A stretch of 64,000 bases of DNA from Myxococcales bacterium (GCA_016717005.1 JADJUF010000037.1:372001-436000), one strand, 5' to 3'; counted from the first letter of the stretch, positions 25,810 through 39,239 are shown. A program made the numbers and translations. Notes: generated by a model from the letters alone, not told the origin.

Positions 25810-26165
25810 AGTTCGACTTGGCAACGCTGGTCAAGGAGTTCAGCGAGAACGTCGCGGCTCAGACCGATGCCATCTGGTCGGGGGACGCGAGGACGGGCAA
25901 CAAGCACGCCAAGCGCTACATCCGCGCCTTCGAACGCCTGCGAGCCATCGGCGACGAAGGCCGTGAGGCACTCGTGCCGTTGATGTCCAAGGAGCATCGA
26001 CCTGACGTCCGCGCGACCGCCGCGGCGTTCTTGCTGCGCTACCGGCATGACGAAGCGCGGAAGGTCCTGCAGGAGATCGCTCGGGGCGCGGGGCTCATAC
26101 CGTTCGAAGCGCAGGAGGCTCTCAAGCGATGGGACGAAGGGGTCTGGCAGCTCGACCCAGTGTGA
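25803..26165 (+). CDS. DUF2019 protein, candidate immunity protein
   Basis: 120 residues with the DUF2019 pattern: LVKEFSENVAAQTDAI, KRYIRAFERLRAIGDEGREALVPLM, DVRATAAAFLLRY and FEAQEALKRWDEG, an all-helical HEAT-like fold. DUF2019 proteins are repeatedly found just downstream of Rhs and other polymorphic toxins and are regarded as immunity proteins. Here the start codon overlaps the Rhs stop by 7 bp, the usual toxin-immunity arrangement. The frame is intact although the toxin gene is frameshifted, as expected if immunity is retained. Codon use is less GC-biased than that of its neighbours. Confidence 0.82.
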   Translation: MVKFDLATLVKEFSENVAAQTDAIWSGDARTGNKHAKRYIRAFERLRAIGDEGREALVPLMSKEHRPDVRATAAAFLLRYRHDEARKVLQEIARGAGLIPFEAQEALKRWDEGVWQLDPV

Positions 26166-26511
26166 CGCGCCGCCGGGCGAAGCCGCTCGACGAGTCTGGA
26201 CGTTCGAGCCCGTGCCATACAGGCTAGATGGCTTGCGATGCTTCCACGAGGTCGCGCCACCGGCACATCAGGTGCTCCTGCGCGACGGCGTCACCGGCGT
26301 GGTCTCGTCAGCCAATCATCGATGTCGACGGCGCGGCGGTGCCCGAGCGGCGCATTGCGGCCCCGGGCCCGAGTCGCTGCCGAACGCGCCGCGTCGGGCG
26401 TCTCGCCTTTCCCGAGCGGCGCGCACGCACCTGGTCGCGCGCCGTGAAGCCGCGCGCCGACCGCGCGACCGGGCGGCCAGGCCTCGACGGGCCGCGCTAC
26501 GTGACCCGCCG
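26166..26511. other. Non-coding gap, nothing recognised
   Basis: 346 bp between the immunity gene and the 3' end of the phosphatase gene. No gene, hairpin or repeat was supported on either strand. Confidence 0.5.
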
Positions 26512-28614
26512 TCAGAACGGGAACGGCGGCGTGCCGGTGAAGGTGGGGCCGGTCATGCCGGCGGGGTTGTCCTTGGGGACGACGAAGCGGGCGGTGCGGG
26601 TGACGACGGGGTCGCCGGTGCGGATGGGGCGGCCGATGGTGGTGAGCGTGGACTCGACCTGGGCGGCGGTGAAGAGCGCGACGCCGTAGCCCTGGGCGTT
26701 GGTGTCGGCGTACTTGAGGTGCGGGTTGATCGTGCGATCGGAGGCGGCCAGCGCCATGGCGCGGTCGTTGGTCTGCGCCATCGTGCGCGCGGCGGCGGAG
26801 CCGTGGACCAGCAGCATGTTCATGTTCTCGACGAACTTCGGTCCGCCCGGGCCGCGCGTCGTAGGTGACGACCGAGCGCACGTCGCCGGGCGCGGGCCGC
26901 GACGCCGACTCGTAGAACGAGAACACCGAGTTCGACGAGATGCCGGCGGCGATGAACTCGACGCCGACCGGCGTGGGCGTGGTCGAGGCGAAGTTGTCGC
27001 TGACGGTGCCGGCGAAGTGCGCGTGGATGTCGCCGGTCAGGAGCACCACGTTCTTGATGTTGTTGGTGCGCAGGAACTGCGTCAGCTCCTTGCGCTCGCT
27101 CGGGTACCCGTCCCAGGCGTCGCAGCTCATGAGGCGATCGACGATCAGGCTGATCACCGGGCCCTTGTTGATGTAGAAGCGCATGAACGGGACCTGGTTG
27201 CCCCAGACCTTCCAGGTCGCGGTCGAGCCCTGCATCGACGCCTTCCACCAGGCCTTCTGCTCGGCGCCGAGCATCGTGCCGGGCGGCGTGGTCAGGCGCG
27301 GGTTAGGCACCGGCGTGATGCCGACCATCGCCGGCGGGTTGCCGCCGTTGGCGGTGGCGCCGGCATCCAGGGTCTCGACGTCGGGCACCGGCAGCACGTA
27401 GCGCGGGTTCAGGTACTCGATCGCCAGGCCGAAGGTCTCCTCGGGCACCGCGTGGTCGCTGCGGTACGAGCGCAGGTCGGTGACGATCAGCTCGCAGTGC
27501 TGGCCGAACCGCAGGCTGCGGTAGATGGTCACCGAGCCGACCGCGGCGACGTTGTTGGGCTCGGGCACGAAGTTGTCGGCATTGACCGCGGTGAACGCCG
27601 CGTCGGCGACGGTCGCGGCCGCGAAGTCGTGGGCGTCCTGGGTGACGCCGGTGACCCCGACCGCGCCGGTGAGCTGGCTGGGGACGTACTCGAACCAGGC
27701 CTGGTTGGCGGCCAGCTTGCGCCGCTGCGACGGCTCGTCGAGGGTCTCGGCGTCGGTGTAGTTGGCCATCGACTGCCAGCAGTCGTCGGAGAACTCGTGG
27801 TCGTCCCAGGTGTGGACGAACGGCCAGCGGGCGCGCGCGGCCTGGAGGTCCGGGTCGGTACCGAAGGTCTTGTACAGGTGGCGGTAGTCGTCGAGCGTGT
27901 TGGCGAAGTTCGACGTGCCGGCGGTGCCGCCGCCCGACGGGAACGTCGGGACCGTGCGCGGCGAGCCGTCGGGGTTCATGACGATGATCGGCATGAACTC
28001 CTCGTCGATCGCCCCTGGAAGCCGTCGCCGCGGGTCTCGTAGATGAAGTCGCCGAGGTGCAGGACGAAGCGGACCTGATCGGCCTCGGGCCGGGCCATGT
28101 CCTCGGTGACCATCTGGCGGTAGGCGTGGTACTGGCCGGCGGCGTAGTCCTGGCAGCTGACCCAGGCCATGCGGATGGGCACGTCGGCGCCGGCCGCGGG
28201 CGCGGTGCGGGTGCGGCCGCTGATCGAGTCGGCGGCGGCGACGAACCGGTAGTAGTAGATCGTGTCGGCGGCGAGGCCGGTCACGACCACGCGCACGGTG
28301 TGGTCGGCGCTGGCGCCGGCGGTGATGTCCTGCATCACGACGATCGTCGCGAACGCCGCGTCGGACGCGACCTCGACCCGCAGCGGCACGTCGGCGGTGC
28401 CCGACGCCGGCACGGCCCGGGTCCACAGCACGACCGAAGTCTCGCGCGGGTCGCCCGAGCCGAGGCCTTGCGGGAACAGGACCAGGCCGGTCGGCGGCGC
28501 GTCGGTGCCCGCGTCGGGGCTGCCGCTGCTGTCATCGCTGCACGCGGCGACCCCTCCCAGGCTGGCGACGGCGAAGAAGGTTCCGGACAGACGCAGGAAG
28601 TCGCGACGCTTCAT
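26512..28614 (-). pseudogene. PhoD-like alkaline phosphatase lipoprotein, two frameshifts
   Basis: The N-terminus MKRRDFLRLSGTFFAVASLGGVAAC is a Tat-type signal (RRDFLR) combined with a lipobox. An N-terminal beta domain (SGDPRETSVVLWTRAV) leads to the phosphoesterase domain: WVSCQDYAAGQYHAYRQM, HLGDFIYETRGDGFQ, then VHTWDDHEFSDDCWQ, LIVTDLRSYRSDH and LLTGDIHAHFAGTV, which carry the metal ligands of PhoD enzymes. The frame breaks twice: at a C4 run (28012-28015 on plus), between GDGFQG and AIDEEFM, and near 26852-26858, between VVTYDA and KFVENMNMLL. Either the gene is decaying or the consensus lost bases in GC runs; all catalytic motifs are intact, which favours a recent event or an error. 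Confidence 0.8.
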
Positions 28615-28919
28615 GGCGGCCAGGATCGCCTAGCCGCGGGCGCTACACAAGGCCGACGAGCCGACCCACGTGAGCGGCACACGGGACGCGGCGTCGCGCC
28701 CATCGAGCGGCGGCGCCGGCGACGGGAGTCTCGGGCGGCTCGGGCGGCTCGGGGGTGTGCTGGCGTCTCGCGCCGGGTGGCCTGAGTGGGGCCACGTCGG
28801 TGCAGCGACCGAGGAGCGCGGTCGCCGGCCCGGCACCGAGAACCAGCTGACCTGGGCGAGGCCTCCCACCGAGTCCCGACCCACGCCAGGCCGGCCACCA
28901 TGGCGCCCACGGCGCCGGC

Positions 28920-29141
28920 GCCGACGTCGATAGGCCGCCGCGGCGCCAGCCACCGCGAGCAGCCAGGTGCCCGCGGCTGGCTCACGGGCGGCCCGGGACG
29001 TCGTCCACGTCGACGAGGCCGCCGCGCGCCAGCCGACCGAGCGCGGCCAGGGGCCGAGGGCCCCTGCTCACGGCGCGGGCCCGGGCACATCGTCGACGTC
29101 GATCAGGCCGCCGCCTCGGCGCCAGCCGACCGAGAGCAGCC
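28920..29141 (-). repeat. Degenerate tandem copies of the RAYT gene 3' end
   Basis: The last ~60 bp of the transposase gene (SVGWRRGGGLIDVDDVPG, 29080-29141) recur at about 28991-29048, where they encode RLARGGLVDVDDVPG, and again more degenerate at about 28921-28970. All lie in tandem past the stop codon. The remaining 28615-28920 shows no gene. Confidence 0.7.
29048..29066 (-). terminator. Perfect 8-bp GC hairpin after transposase stop
   Basis: CAGGGGCC-GAG-GGCCCCTG forms a perfect 8-bp stem with a 3-nt loop one base past the TGA. No T-tract follows. It could be a terminator or a REP-like element recognised by the transposase. Confidence 0.5.
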
Positions 29142-29799
29142 AGGTCCGCGGCGCGGCGGTCGGGCAGCCGTCGCGGGCGAGCGAGCGCAGCCACGGGGCG
29201 TCGGCGCGGACCGCGGTCTTCCAGCCGTCGAACCACAGCGCGCTGGAGTACGGGTCGATCCAGCCGGGCGACAGGACCTGTCCACGCTCGGCGGCGTGGT
29301 GCCGGCCGTTGAGCAGGACGTAGCGGACGGCGTTGCGCACCTCGCGCGGCGTGCGCAGCGGGCGGGCATGATAGCGCTGGGCGAACAGCCGGCCGCGGCG
29401 GCCGAGCAGCGCGTTGAGGCGCCGGGCCAGGCGGATGGTCAGGCCCTGCATGCCGCGCGCGAGCGCCGTGGCGCCGGCGGCCTCGACGATGAGATGCACG
29501 TGGTCGCCGAGGACGCTGTAGTGCACGACGCGGAAGTCGCCGAGGTGACCGCCGGCGCGGATCGCCGCATGGACGACGCGCATGACCGCGGCGCGCCGGA
29601 ACGACGGCACGCCGTCGACGACCTTGAGCGTGACGTGCACCGGCACCGACGCCGGGAACCGCACGCGCGGCAGGTGCGCGCAGGCGCCCGGGCGCTTCTT
29701 GCGGCCGGCGCCCGGACGCCAGCCGCCGTGCCCGGTCGGGCGACGCGCCTGATCCAGCGTGAGCTGGCTCGGCGTTCGGTTGCGACGTGGAGCGCTCAT
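29068..29799 (-). mobile_element. REP-associated tyrosine transposase (HUH, Y1 type)
   Basis: 243 residues from ATG 29799. The N-terminal GGWRPGAGRKKRPG basic motif and VPVHVTLKV are typical of deltaproteobacterial Y1-type transposases. The HUH pair is His100-Val-His102 (VLGDHVHLIVEA), and the catalytic tyrosine is Tyr160 in NAVRYVLLNGRHHA. Such single-domain RAYT proteins nick single-stranded DNA at REP hairpins and are domesticated rather than flanked by their own IS ends. The promoter region (29800-29825) is strikingly AT-rich. Hairpins lie on both sides (29048-29066, 29868-29890). The gene appears intact. It may act on the 67-bp repeat family in this genome, but that link is inference. 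Confidence 0.88.
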
Positions 29800-29867
29800 T
29801 TTGATTATGGCATATATAGCAACGGGCCCGGAATCCGTCAAGGCCCGCGTCGAGGGTCCGGTCTATT

Positions 29868-29890
29868 GAGGTTGGTAACAGTCCAACCTC
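29868..29890. repeat. Perfect 8-bp inverted repeat, REP-like hairpin upstream of RAYT
   Basis: GAGGTTGG at 29868-29875 pairs perfectly with CCAACCTC at 29883-29890 across a 7-nt loop. It lies 69 bp upstream of the transposase start and is a candidate binding site. Confidence 0.5.
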
Positions 29891-30646
29891 GAGAGGCCGG
29901 TGACGTGGTGACAGTTCTGGGGCGGAGGGGGCGGAGGTCGGGGGGGGGAGGGGCGCAGGGACCTGCTGTACAGAGACCTGGGTGACGGTCAGGCGGGCGC
30001 CCACGGACACCGGCGACGCCCAGCAGCGCCGGGCACGCGTCACCGCGCGCCGCGCGCAGGTCGTCCCCCGTACCGGCGGGTGTCCGCGCGCTCCCGTCGT
30101 CGCCGCCCGTCGACGGTGGCGACGCCAGCACGACCCGGTCGATGCGGCCGCCCGTCCTGCAGGTGCCCGTGCTCGGGGCGGTACACCACGCCGCGGCCCG
30201 CTCGGCGCGCCGGCCCGTGCACATGGGCACCGACGACGCCCAGCGGCGCACCGAACACCGCACCGCCATCGCCGAGGCTGGCGCCGCCGACGCCAGGTGT
30301 CACCGCGGCATCGAAATCAACCCGACCGTCAGCGGCCTCGCGGCATTCGGCGGTGCGTTCACCCTGCCCCCCGCGCCGCATCGCGCTGCACGCCTTGGCC
30401 CGCGATCGCCGGGCTACACCACCAGCGCAGGCATCGGCCCCGACGCAGTCATCTGGCTCGCGGACCGCTGCGCGCACCGGCTGTGTGACCCGCTCCTCCG
30501 ACGCGCGAGGGTCGCGCGGTCGCGGCTGGCCTTGACCGATCGCAACGGAGCACGCTCACGTGGTCGAGGCACGGTGGCGACTCACCGGGGCCCCGCGCCA
30601 CCAGCGCGCGGCGTCGACCGCGCCAGTCGCGGCGCCGGCGGTCAGG
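29891..30646. other. Poorly coding accessory stretch
   Basis: 756 bp with a G-run near 29939-29960 and several overlapping open frames of 120-170 codons on both strands. None has a recognisable domain, signal peptide, ribosome binding site or TANNNT box. Composition is rich in low-complexity Arg/Ala/Pro codons. Probably decayed sequence between the transposase and the cupredoxin gene. Confidence 0.4.
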
Positions 30647-31114
30647 TCACGGCGTGACGGTGATCGAGCCGGTGAACTGGTGCGGGTTGCACCAGAACCC
30701 GAACGTGCCGGCGGCGGTGAACTGGAAGCACTTCGTCTCGCTGAATCCCACCGAGAACAGCCCGTCGGCCACGCCGGGCGTGTTGCCGCTGACGGCGCTG
30801 TGCACGCCCGGCATCATGAACCGCACGACCGCGCCGCTCGCGATCGTGGCCTGGGTGATCACGAAGTTGAACCCGGGCCCGGGCGCGGTCACCTCGCTGG
30901 CGATCGTCGCGCCGGCGCACGGGACCTCGACCACCGATGAGGCGGCGGCGTCGGGACCTGGCCCGTCGAACCCCTCCGAGGCGTCGCGGGCCATGGCGTC
31001 TCCATCGGCCGCGTCAGGCCCGCCGCTCGGGGCGTCGATCGGCGTCGTGGTGTCGTCGCTGCCACAGGCAACGATGGAGGACAGGATCAGAGCGAAGGCG
31101 AAGGTACGGCGCAT
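30647..31114 (-). CDS. Cupredoxin-like lipoprotein
   Basis: 155 residues. The signal MRRTFAFALILSSIVAC gives a lipobox with Cys17, then an Asp/Gly-rich linker to about 60. The C-terminal domain is a plastocyanin-type beta-sandwich: ATIASGAVVRFMMPGVHSAVSG holds the first His ligand, and FGFWCNPHQFTGSITV the Cys and second His of a type-1 copper site. The usual Met a few residues after that His is absent (Q, F, T, G, S follow), so the axial ligand may be Gln or missing, which would change the redox potential. The start at 31114 follows TACAAT by 6 nt. Its partner, possibly an oxidase or electron carrier, is unknown. Confidence 0.8.
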   Translation of the reverse strand: MRRTFAFALILSSIVACGSDDTTTPIDAPSGGPDAADGDAMARDASEGFDGPGPDAAASSVVEVPCAGATIASEVTAPGPGFNFVITQATIASGAVVRFMMPGVHSAVSGNTPGVADGLFSVGFSETKCFQFTAAGTFGFWCNPHQFTGSITVTP

Positions 31115-31120
31115 CGCGCG

Positions 31121-31126
31121 ATTGTA
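31121..31126 (-). promoter_or_regulatory. -10 box TACAAT, leaderless-type promoter
   Basis: On the minus strand TACAAT is followed by CGCGCG and ATG 31114, a 6-nt spacing. This is the best consensus match of the set. Confidence 0.6.
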
Positions 31127-31171
31127 GGGCGCGCCGTCGCGCAGGCCCAGCGCGCGGGGCGCACGAACTGC

Positions 31172-31296
31172 GCGCGCGTGCGGCCGCGCACGCCAGCCAG
31201 CCGCACGCGCCGATAGCCGCGCACGCCCAGCCGCGCGCGTGTGCGGCCGCGCACGCCAGCCATGTTCGCGCGCCGACAGTCGCGCACGCACCGCGG
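31172..31296. repeat. Two ~62-bp tandem units downstream of dehydratase gene
   Basis: Units starting GCGCGCGTG at 31172 and GCGCGCGTGTG at 31233 share GCGGCCGCGCACGCCAGCC and a GCCGATAG/GCCGACAG...CGCGCACGC tail. They lie 50-180 bp past the minus-strand stop at 31349. Confidence 0.65.
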
Positions 31297-31348
31297 CGGG
31301 TCGCCACCACCGCACTCGCCGCGACGTCTCGCCAGCCACCCCCGCCGC

Positions 31349-35472
<4,124 letters not shown>

Positions 35473-35638
35473 GGTGGATCCTTAGTCGCCCGGGGCGACC
35501 GTGGCGTTCAGGCGGATGGTGCGCCACGGCGGCGCTCAGATCCAGCGCCGTGACAACTTCAGCGCCGCCGCCATTGCCTCGTAATCATTCGGAATCATTT
35601 GACCGTCGCGCCGTCGACCGCCAGCCCACGGGTCGGCC

Positions 35639-37993
35639 CTACGGGTCTCGTACCCCTCCGGAATCCTTCGGCGGGTCCAGCTCGTCGGCCCGTCGTCGCT
35701 CCCAGGTGGCCTGGTTGGCGTGGCCCAGGGCGTCCTCGACGCTGGCGAGCGACCGGCGGATCTGAGCCTCGAACGTGGGCGTGTCGCCCAGCCGGGCGGC
35801 GGCCACGGCCAGGGTCTCCCGGGCGCCGGCGAGGTCGCCGGCCGCGCGCTGGAGCCCGGCCAGCGCGGCCGCGAGCTGCACCCGCTGCGACGGCGTCTCG
35901 GGCGGCGGCGCGTCGTTGAGCTGCGCGATCGCCTCGGGACCACGGCTGAGGGCCGCCAGCGCCTGGGCCCGGGCCAGCGCGGTCATCGGCCCGGGCTTGA
36001 GCCGGTGGGCCGCATCGGCGGCGGCCAGCGCGTCGCCGTGGCGCCCCAGCGCCCGGGCGGCGAGGGCCAGGATGAACTGGGCCTCGTAGCGCGCGGGATC
36101 GAGGCTGACCACGCGCTTGGCGTAGGCGAACGCGACGTCGTGGCGGCCACGCATCATGAGCGCCGAGCCGACGCGCCCGATCTGACGCCGTTCGCCCGGC
36201 ATGGCCCGCGCGGCCTCGGGGACGCCGTCGTCGTCGACCCCGGGCAGGCGCGCCAGGACCTCGTCGATCAGCGGCCCGACGTCGCGCGCCAGCTCGATCG
36301 CCCGCGCGTATTCGACCGCGGCCTGGCCCGCGCGCTGCGAGCGCGCGAGGATGCGCGCGGCCAGCAGGTGCAGGCCGCCGTGGCGGGGCCGCAGGTACAG
36401 CGCGCGCCCGATGAGGCGCCCGGCCCGAGGATCCTGGCGCGCGAACATCGCCGCGGCGACGTGGCCGGCGGCGAGCCCGTCGGCGGGGTGGCGCCTGAGC
36501 ACGCGGGTCGAGGCGGCCAGCGCGGTCGACGCCGAGGCCGGCGGCAGCGCCGCGCGCTCGACTCGACCCGACCGGGCCAGGGGCGACGCCGCCAGCGCCA
36601 CCGCCAGCGCCGCCGCCGCGAGCAGCGCGCCGCGCGCACCGACCAGGCGCCTTGGCACCGGCGCGCGCGCGTCGTCGACCCCGAGCCGCGCCGGCGCGAG
36701 CAGCGCCGCGACCGCGATCGTGGTCATCGCCACCACCGGCATCTCGAGGCTGAAGTCGGCGAGATCGTGGATCGCGACCGCGGCCAGCGCCCCGAGCGCG
36801 CCGGCCTCCAGCGGCCCGTGGCGCCAGCGCGCGATCGCCGCGCGCGCCAGCGCCGCCAGCGCCAGCAAGAGCGCGACCGCGCCGGGCACGCCCCAGTCGA
36901 TCGCCGCCTGCAGGTAGGTGTTCTCGGCGTGCGAGTACGTGACCCCGCCGACCTCGGCCCGTCGCGCGAACGCGTCCTCGAACGCGCCGTGGCCGACGCC
37001 GAGCCAGTGGTTGTCGACGATCATCGGCGCCGCCGCCGACCACACCTGGTACTTGCTGTTCGACTCGGACAGCTCCTCGAGCCGGGTGTCGTGGAGCTCC
37101 ATCGCGACGTCCCGGGCCGCGACCACGCCGAACAGCGTCAGCGCGCACGCCGCGACCACCACCGCCGGGACGGTCACCGACGCCGGCGCCCGGCGGTTGT
37201 CGTCGACGACGCCGGCCCGGCGCTGGGCCACCAGCACGACCGCCGCGACCACCAGCCCGGCCACCAGCCCGACCGCGCCGCCGCGCGACGACGTGAGCAG
37301 CGCCGTCGCGGCCAGCACGAGCGCGGCCCCGAACGCGGTCATGCGGCGCCCGCCGCGCCAGGTCAGCCCCAGGCCGATCGCCAGCGGCACCGCCAGCGCG
37401 GTCAGGCTGGCGAGGTGGTTCACGTTGATCAGCGGCGCCGGGACCAGGCCCGGCACCGGCATCGCGAAGACGCCGTAGAGCCGCGTGGCCCCGACCACGC
37501 GGTGGGCCAGGCCGATCAGGGCCACCAGCGTCGCCGCGCCGACCGCGGCGGCGGCCAGCCACGGCCGGCTCCGACGCTGGGCGGCGATGCGGGTCGCGCC
37601 CCACGCCAGCGCCAGGTACCCGGCCAGCTTCGCCAGCTCGACGAGCGTCGCCGGCGGATCCTGCGACGTCACGACCCACCGCGGCGGCCGTTCGCCGAGC
37701 GCGCTCGCGTGCTCGGTCACCAGCGCCCACTTCTCGGGCGCGACGATCGTGGCGATGGCCTCGGGCAGCGGCACCAGCTGCAGCGCGGTGACGCCGAACG
37801 CGAGCGCGACCAGCACCACCAGCAGGCTGGGGCGGCTGGCGGTGCGGCGCGAGGTCAGGTGCGCGGCCGCGGTCGCGATCGCCGCCAGCGCCGCGACGCA
37901 CGCGGCCCAGCGGGTCGCGCCGCCGACGAGCGCGCCCGCCAGCGCGAGCGCGATCGCCGTGGCGACGAGCGCGTAGCGATCACGGCTGCGCAT
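35639..37993 (-). CDS. O-antigen ligase/polymerase (Wzy_C) with C-terminal TPR region
   Basis: 784 residues. The first ~430 are strongly hydrophobic with about ten to twelve membrane segments. The polymerase/ligase loop is seen as LEELSESNSKYQVWSAAAPMIVDNHWLGVGHGAFEDAF and VTYSHAENTYLQAAIDWG, the classic Wzy_C H-A-E-N signature. The last ~330 residues are helical repeats (tetratricopeptide-like), presumably periplasmic, and may hold partner proteins. It either polymerises repeat units or ligates glycan to a carrier; context with Wzc and Wza favours a polymerase. Spacing to the neighbours is 65 bp (Wza side) and 166 bp (Wzc side). Confidence 0.85.
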   Translation of the reverse strand: MRSRDRYALVATAIALALAGALVGGATRWAACVAALAAIATAAAHLTSRRTASRPSLLVVLVALAFGVTALQLVPLPEAIATIVAPEKWALVTEHASALGERPPRWVVTSQDPPATLVELAKLAGYLALAWGATRIAAQRRSRPWLAAAAVGAATLVALIGLAHRVVGATRLYGVFAMPVPGLVPAPLINVNHLASLTALAVPLAIGLGLTWRGGRRMTAFGAALVLAATALLTSSRGGAVGLVAGLVVAAVVLVAQRRAGVVDDNRRAPASVTVPAVVVAACALTLFGVVAARDVAMELHDTRLEELSESNSKYQVWSAAAPMIVDNHWLGVGHGAFEDAFARRAEVGGVTYSHAENTYLQAAIDWGVPGAVALLLALAALARAAIARWRHGPLEAGALGALAAVAIHDLADFSLEMPVVAMTTIAVAALLAPARLGVDDARAPVPRRLVGARGALLAAAALAVALAASPLARSGRVERAALPPASASTALAASTRVLRRHPADGLAAGHVAAAMFARQDPRAGRLIGRALYLRPRHGGLHLLAARILARSQRAGQAAVEYARAIELARDVGPLIDEVLARLPGVDDDGVPEAARAMPGERRQIGRVGSALMMRGRHDVAFAYAKRVVSLDPARYEAQFILALAARALGRHGDALAAADAAHRLKPGPMTALARAQALAALSRGPEAIAQLNDAPPPETPSQRVQLAAALAGLQRAAGDLAGARETLAVAAARLGDTPTFEAQIRRSLASVEDALGHANQATWERRRADELDPPKDSGGVRDP

Positions 37994-38058
37994 GGTGCGC
38001 GGTCAGCCTCACGGCTGCCGCTCCTCCCCGCGACCCGCGACGCGCCACCGCCACGCCA

Positions 38059-38670
38059 TCACCACAGGCGCTTGGGCACGTAGACCGAGTCGCCCGGCCG
38101 CATGTAGAACTGCGCATACTTGTTGTTGAAGATCCGCTCGACCGGCACGGTGAACTTGATGACGCCGTCCTGATCGTTGCGGCGCGTGACGACGACCGCG
38201 TTGGGCTTGGCCATCGCCGTGAAGCCGTTGGCCTCGGACACCGCCTCGTTGATCGTCATGCCCGGGCGCCACGTCAGCGTGCCCGGCTTGCGGACCTCGC
38301 CGGTGATCGACACCTTCTTGCTCTTGTACTCCTTCACCTGCACCGTCACGTTCGGGTTGACGATGTAGCCGTCGGCCAGGCGGGCGCGCAGCTCCTCCTC
38401 GACGTCGCCGGGGCTGCGGCCGGCGACCATGACGGTGCCGATCATCGGGAACGAGATCGAGCCGTCGGCGGAGACGCCGTAGACCTTGCTCACGTCCTCG
38501 AGCTTCTGCGCCCCGCCGCCGAGATAGACCATCACGTCGAGCTGATCGTCGGGGCCCAGGCGGGTGTCCTCGGTGTAGAAGCTCTGGGTCGGATACCGGC
38601 TCGGCGTCGGATCGCCGCAAGCGGCGATGAGGCTGACGGCGAGGATGAGGACGAGGGCGACCCGAGGCAT
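38059..38670 (-). CDS. Wza-type polysaccharide export lipoprotein
   Basis: 203 residues from ATG 38670. Lipoprotein signal RVALVLILAVSLIAACGD (Cys about 18). The Poly_export domain (YTEDTRLGPDDQLDVMVYLG, GVSADGSISFPMIGTVMVAGRSPGDVEEELRARL, IVNPNVTVQVKEYKSKKVSITGEV) is followed by one SLBB domain ending PGDSVYVPKRLW. At 203 residues it is the short type, half the length of E. coli Wza and without the C-terminal outer-membrane helix, as in many Gram-negative EPS systems that need a separate porin. A TACCTT box lies 10 nt before the start. First gene of the minus-strand polysaccharide set. Confidence 0.92.
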   Translation of the reverse strand: MPRVALVLILAVSLIAACGDPTPSRYPTQSFYTEDTRLGPDDQLDVMVYLGGGAQKLEDVSKVYGVSADGSISFPMIGTVMVAGRSPGDVEEELRARLADGYIVNPNVTVQVKEYKSKKVSITGEVRKPGTLTWRPGMTINEAVSEANGFTAMAKPNAVVVTRRNDQDGVIKFTVPVERIFNNKYAQFYMRPGDSVYVPKRLW

Positions 38671-38729
38671 GGACCCGGCGAAGGTAGGGAGGACGGACGG
38701 GGGGCGCAACTCCAGCTTAGACGTCAGTC

Positions 38730-38900
38730 GCACGCCGGCGTTCATTTCGGGCCCGGCCGGCCCGGTCCGGACGGCGCCCGGTGGCCGTGTGGCCGACGCT
38801 CATCGCGGGCTCGACCGCCGCGGGGTGGCGCGCGGCCGCCGTGTCGCCGGCGTTGATTTCGGGGCCAGGCCCGCCGCCGCGGGCCGGCGAGCGGCCGTAA
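38730..38900. repeat. Three degenerate ~57-bp tandem units upstream of wza-type gene
   Basis: Blocks like CGCCGGCGTTCATTTCGGG recur near 38733, 38793 (diverged) and 38846, each followed by a C/G-rich part ending GGCCGTG or GGCCGTA. They fill the divergent gap between the export lipoprotein and the frameshifted small lipoprotein. Confidence 0.55.
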
Positions 38901-38939
38901 TGTTTGCGCGTGGGCTGCGTTCATGGCGCAATGCCGCCC

Positions 38940-39186
38940 ATGAAGACCTTGCTCGCCCTCGCCACCGTCGTCTCCCCTCAGCCTGGGCTGTGGTGGTCCG
39001 GCCAAGAAGGCTCCCGACGGACCACGGCCCGATGACGTGCCGCGCGAGATCACGTGCTGCGTCGCCGTCGGCGACGACGGCACGCCCACGCACACCGTCA
39101 CCCCGGTCGAGCAGTGCGCCGAGGACAACCGCAACCCGGTCGACGCCTGCGACATCGGTCCCGGCGACGCCGAGCCGACGGAGTAG
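38940..39186 (+). pseudogene. Small Cys-rich lipoprotein with 1-nt insertion
   Basis: From ATG 38940 the frame reads MKTLLALATVVS and is then out of register. Removing one C from the C4 run at 38974-38977 restores LSLGCGGPAKKAPDG, a lipobox followed by DDVPREITCCVAVGDDG, VEQCAEDNRNPVDACDIG and a stop at 39184. The restored product would be about 81 residues with four further Cys. Family unknown. The clean signal/lipobox on both sides of the break argues for a real gene with a frameshift or base-call error. Confidence 0.6.
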
Positions 39187-39227
39187 CCGCGCCCGGACAC
39201 CACGGTGCCCCGGCCGCCGGTTCGCGG

Positions 39228-39233
39228 TACCGT
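39228..39233 (+). promoter_or_regulatory. -10 box TACCGT, leaderless-type promoter
   Basis: TACCGT ends 6 nt before ATG 39240. Confidence 0.5.
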
Positions 39234-39239
39234 GGGCCC

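Noticed and set aside
30040..30477. A 145-codon minus-strand open frame in the accessory gap
   Set aside because: No start signal, no domain, and overlapping frames of similar length on both strands; composition is typical of non-coding GC-rich DNA.
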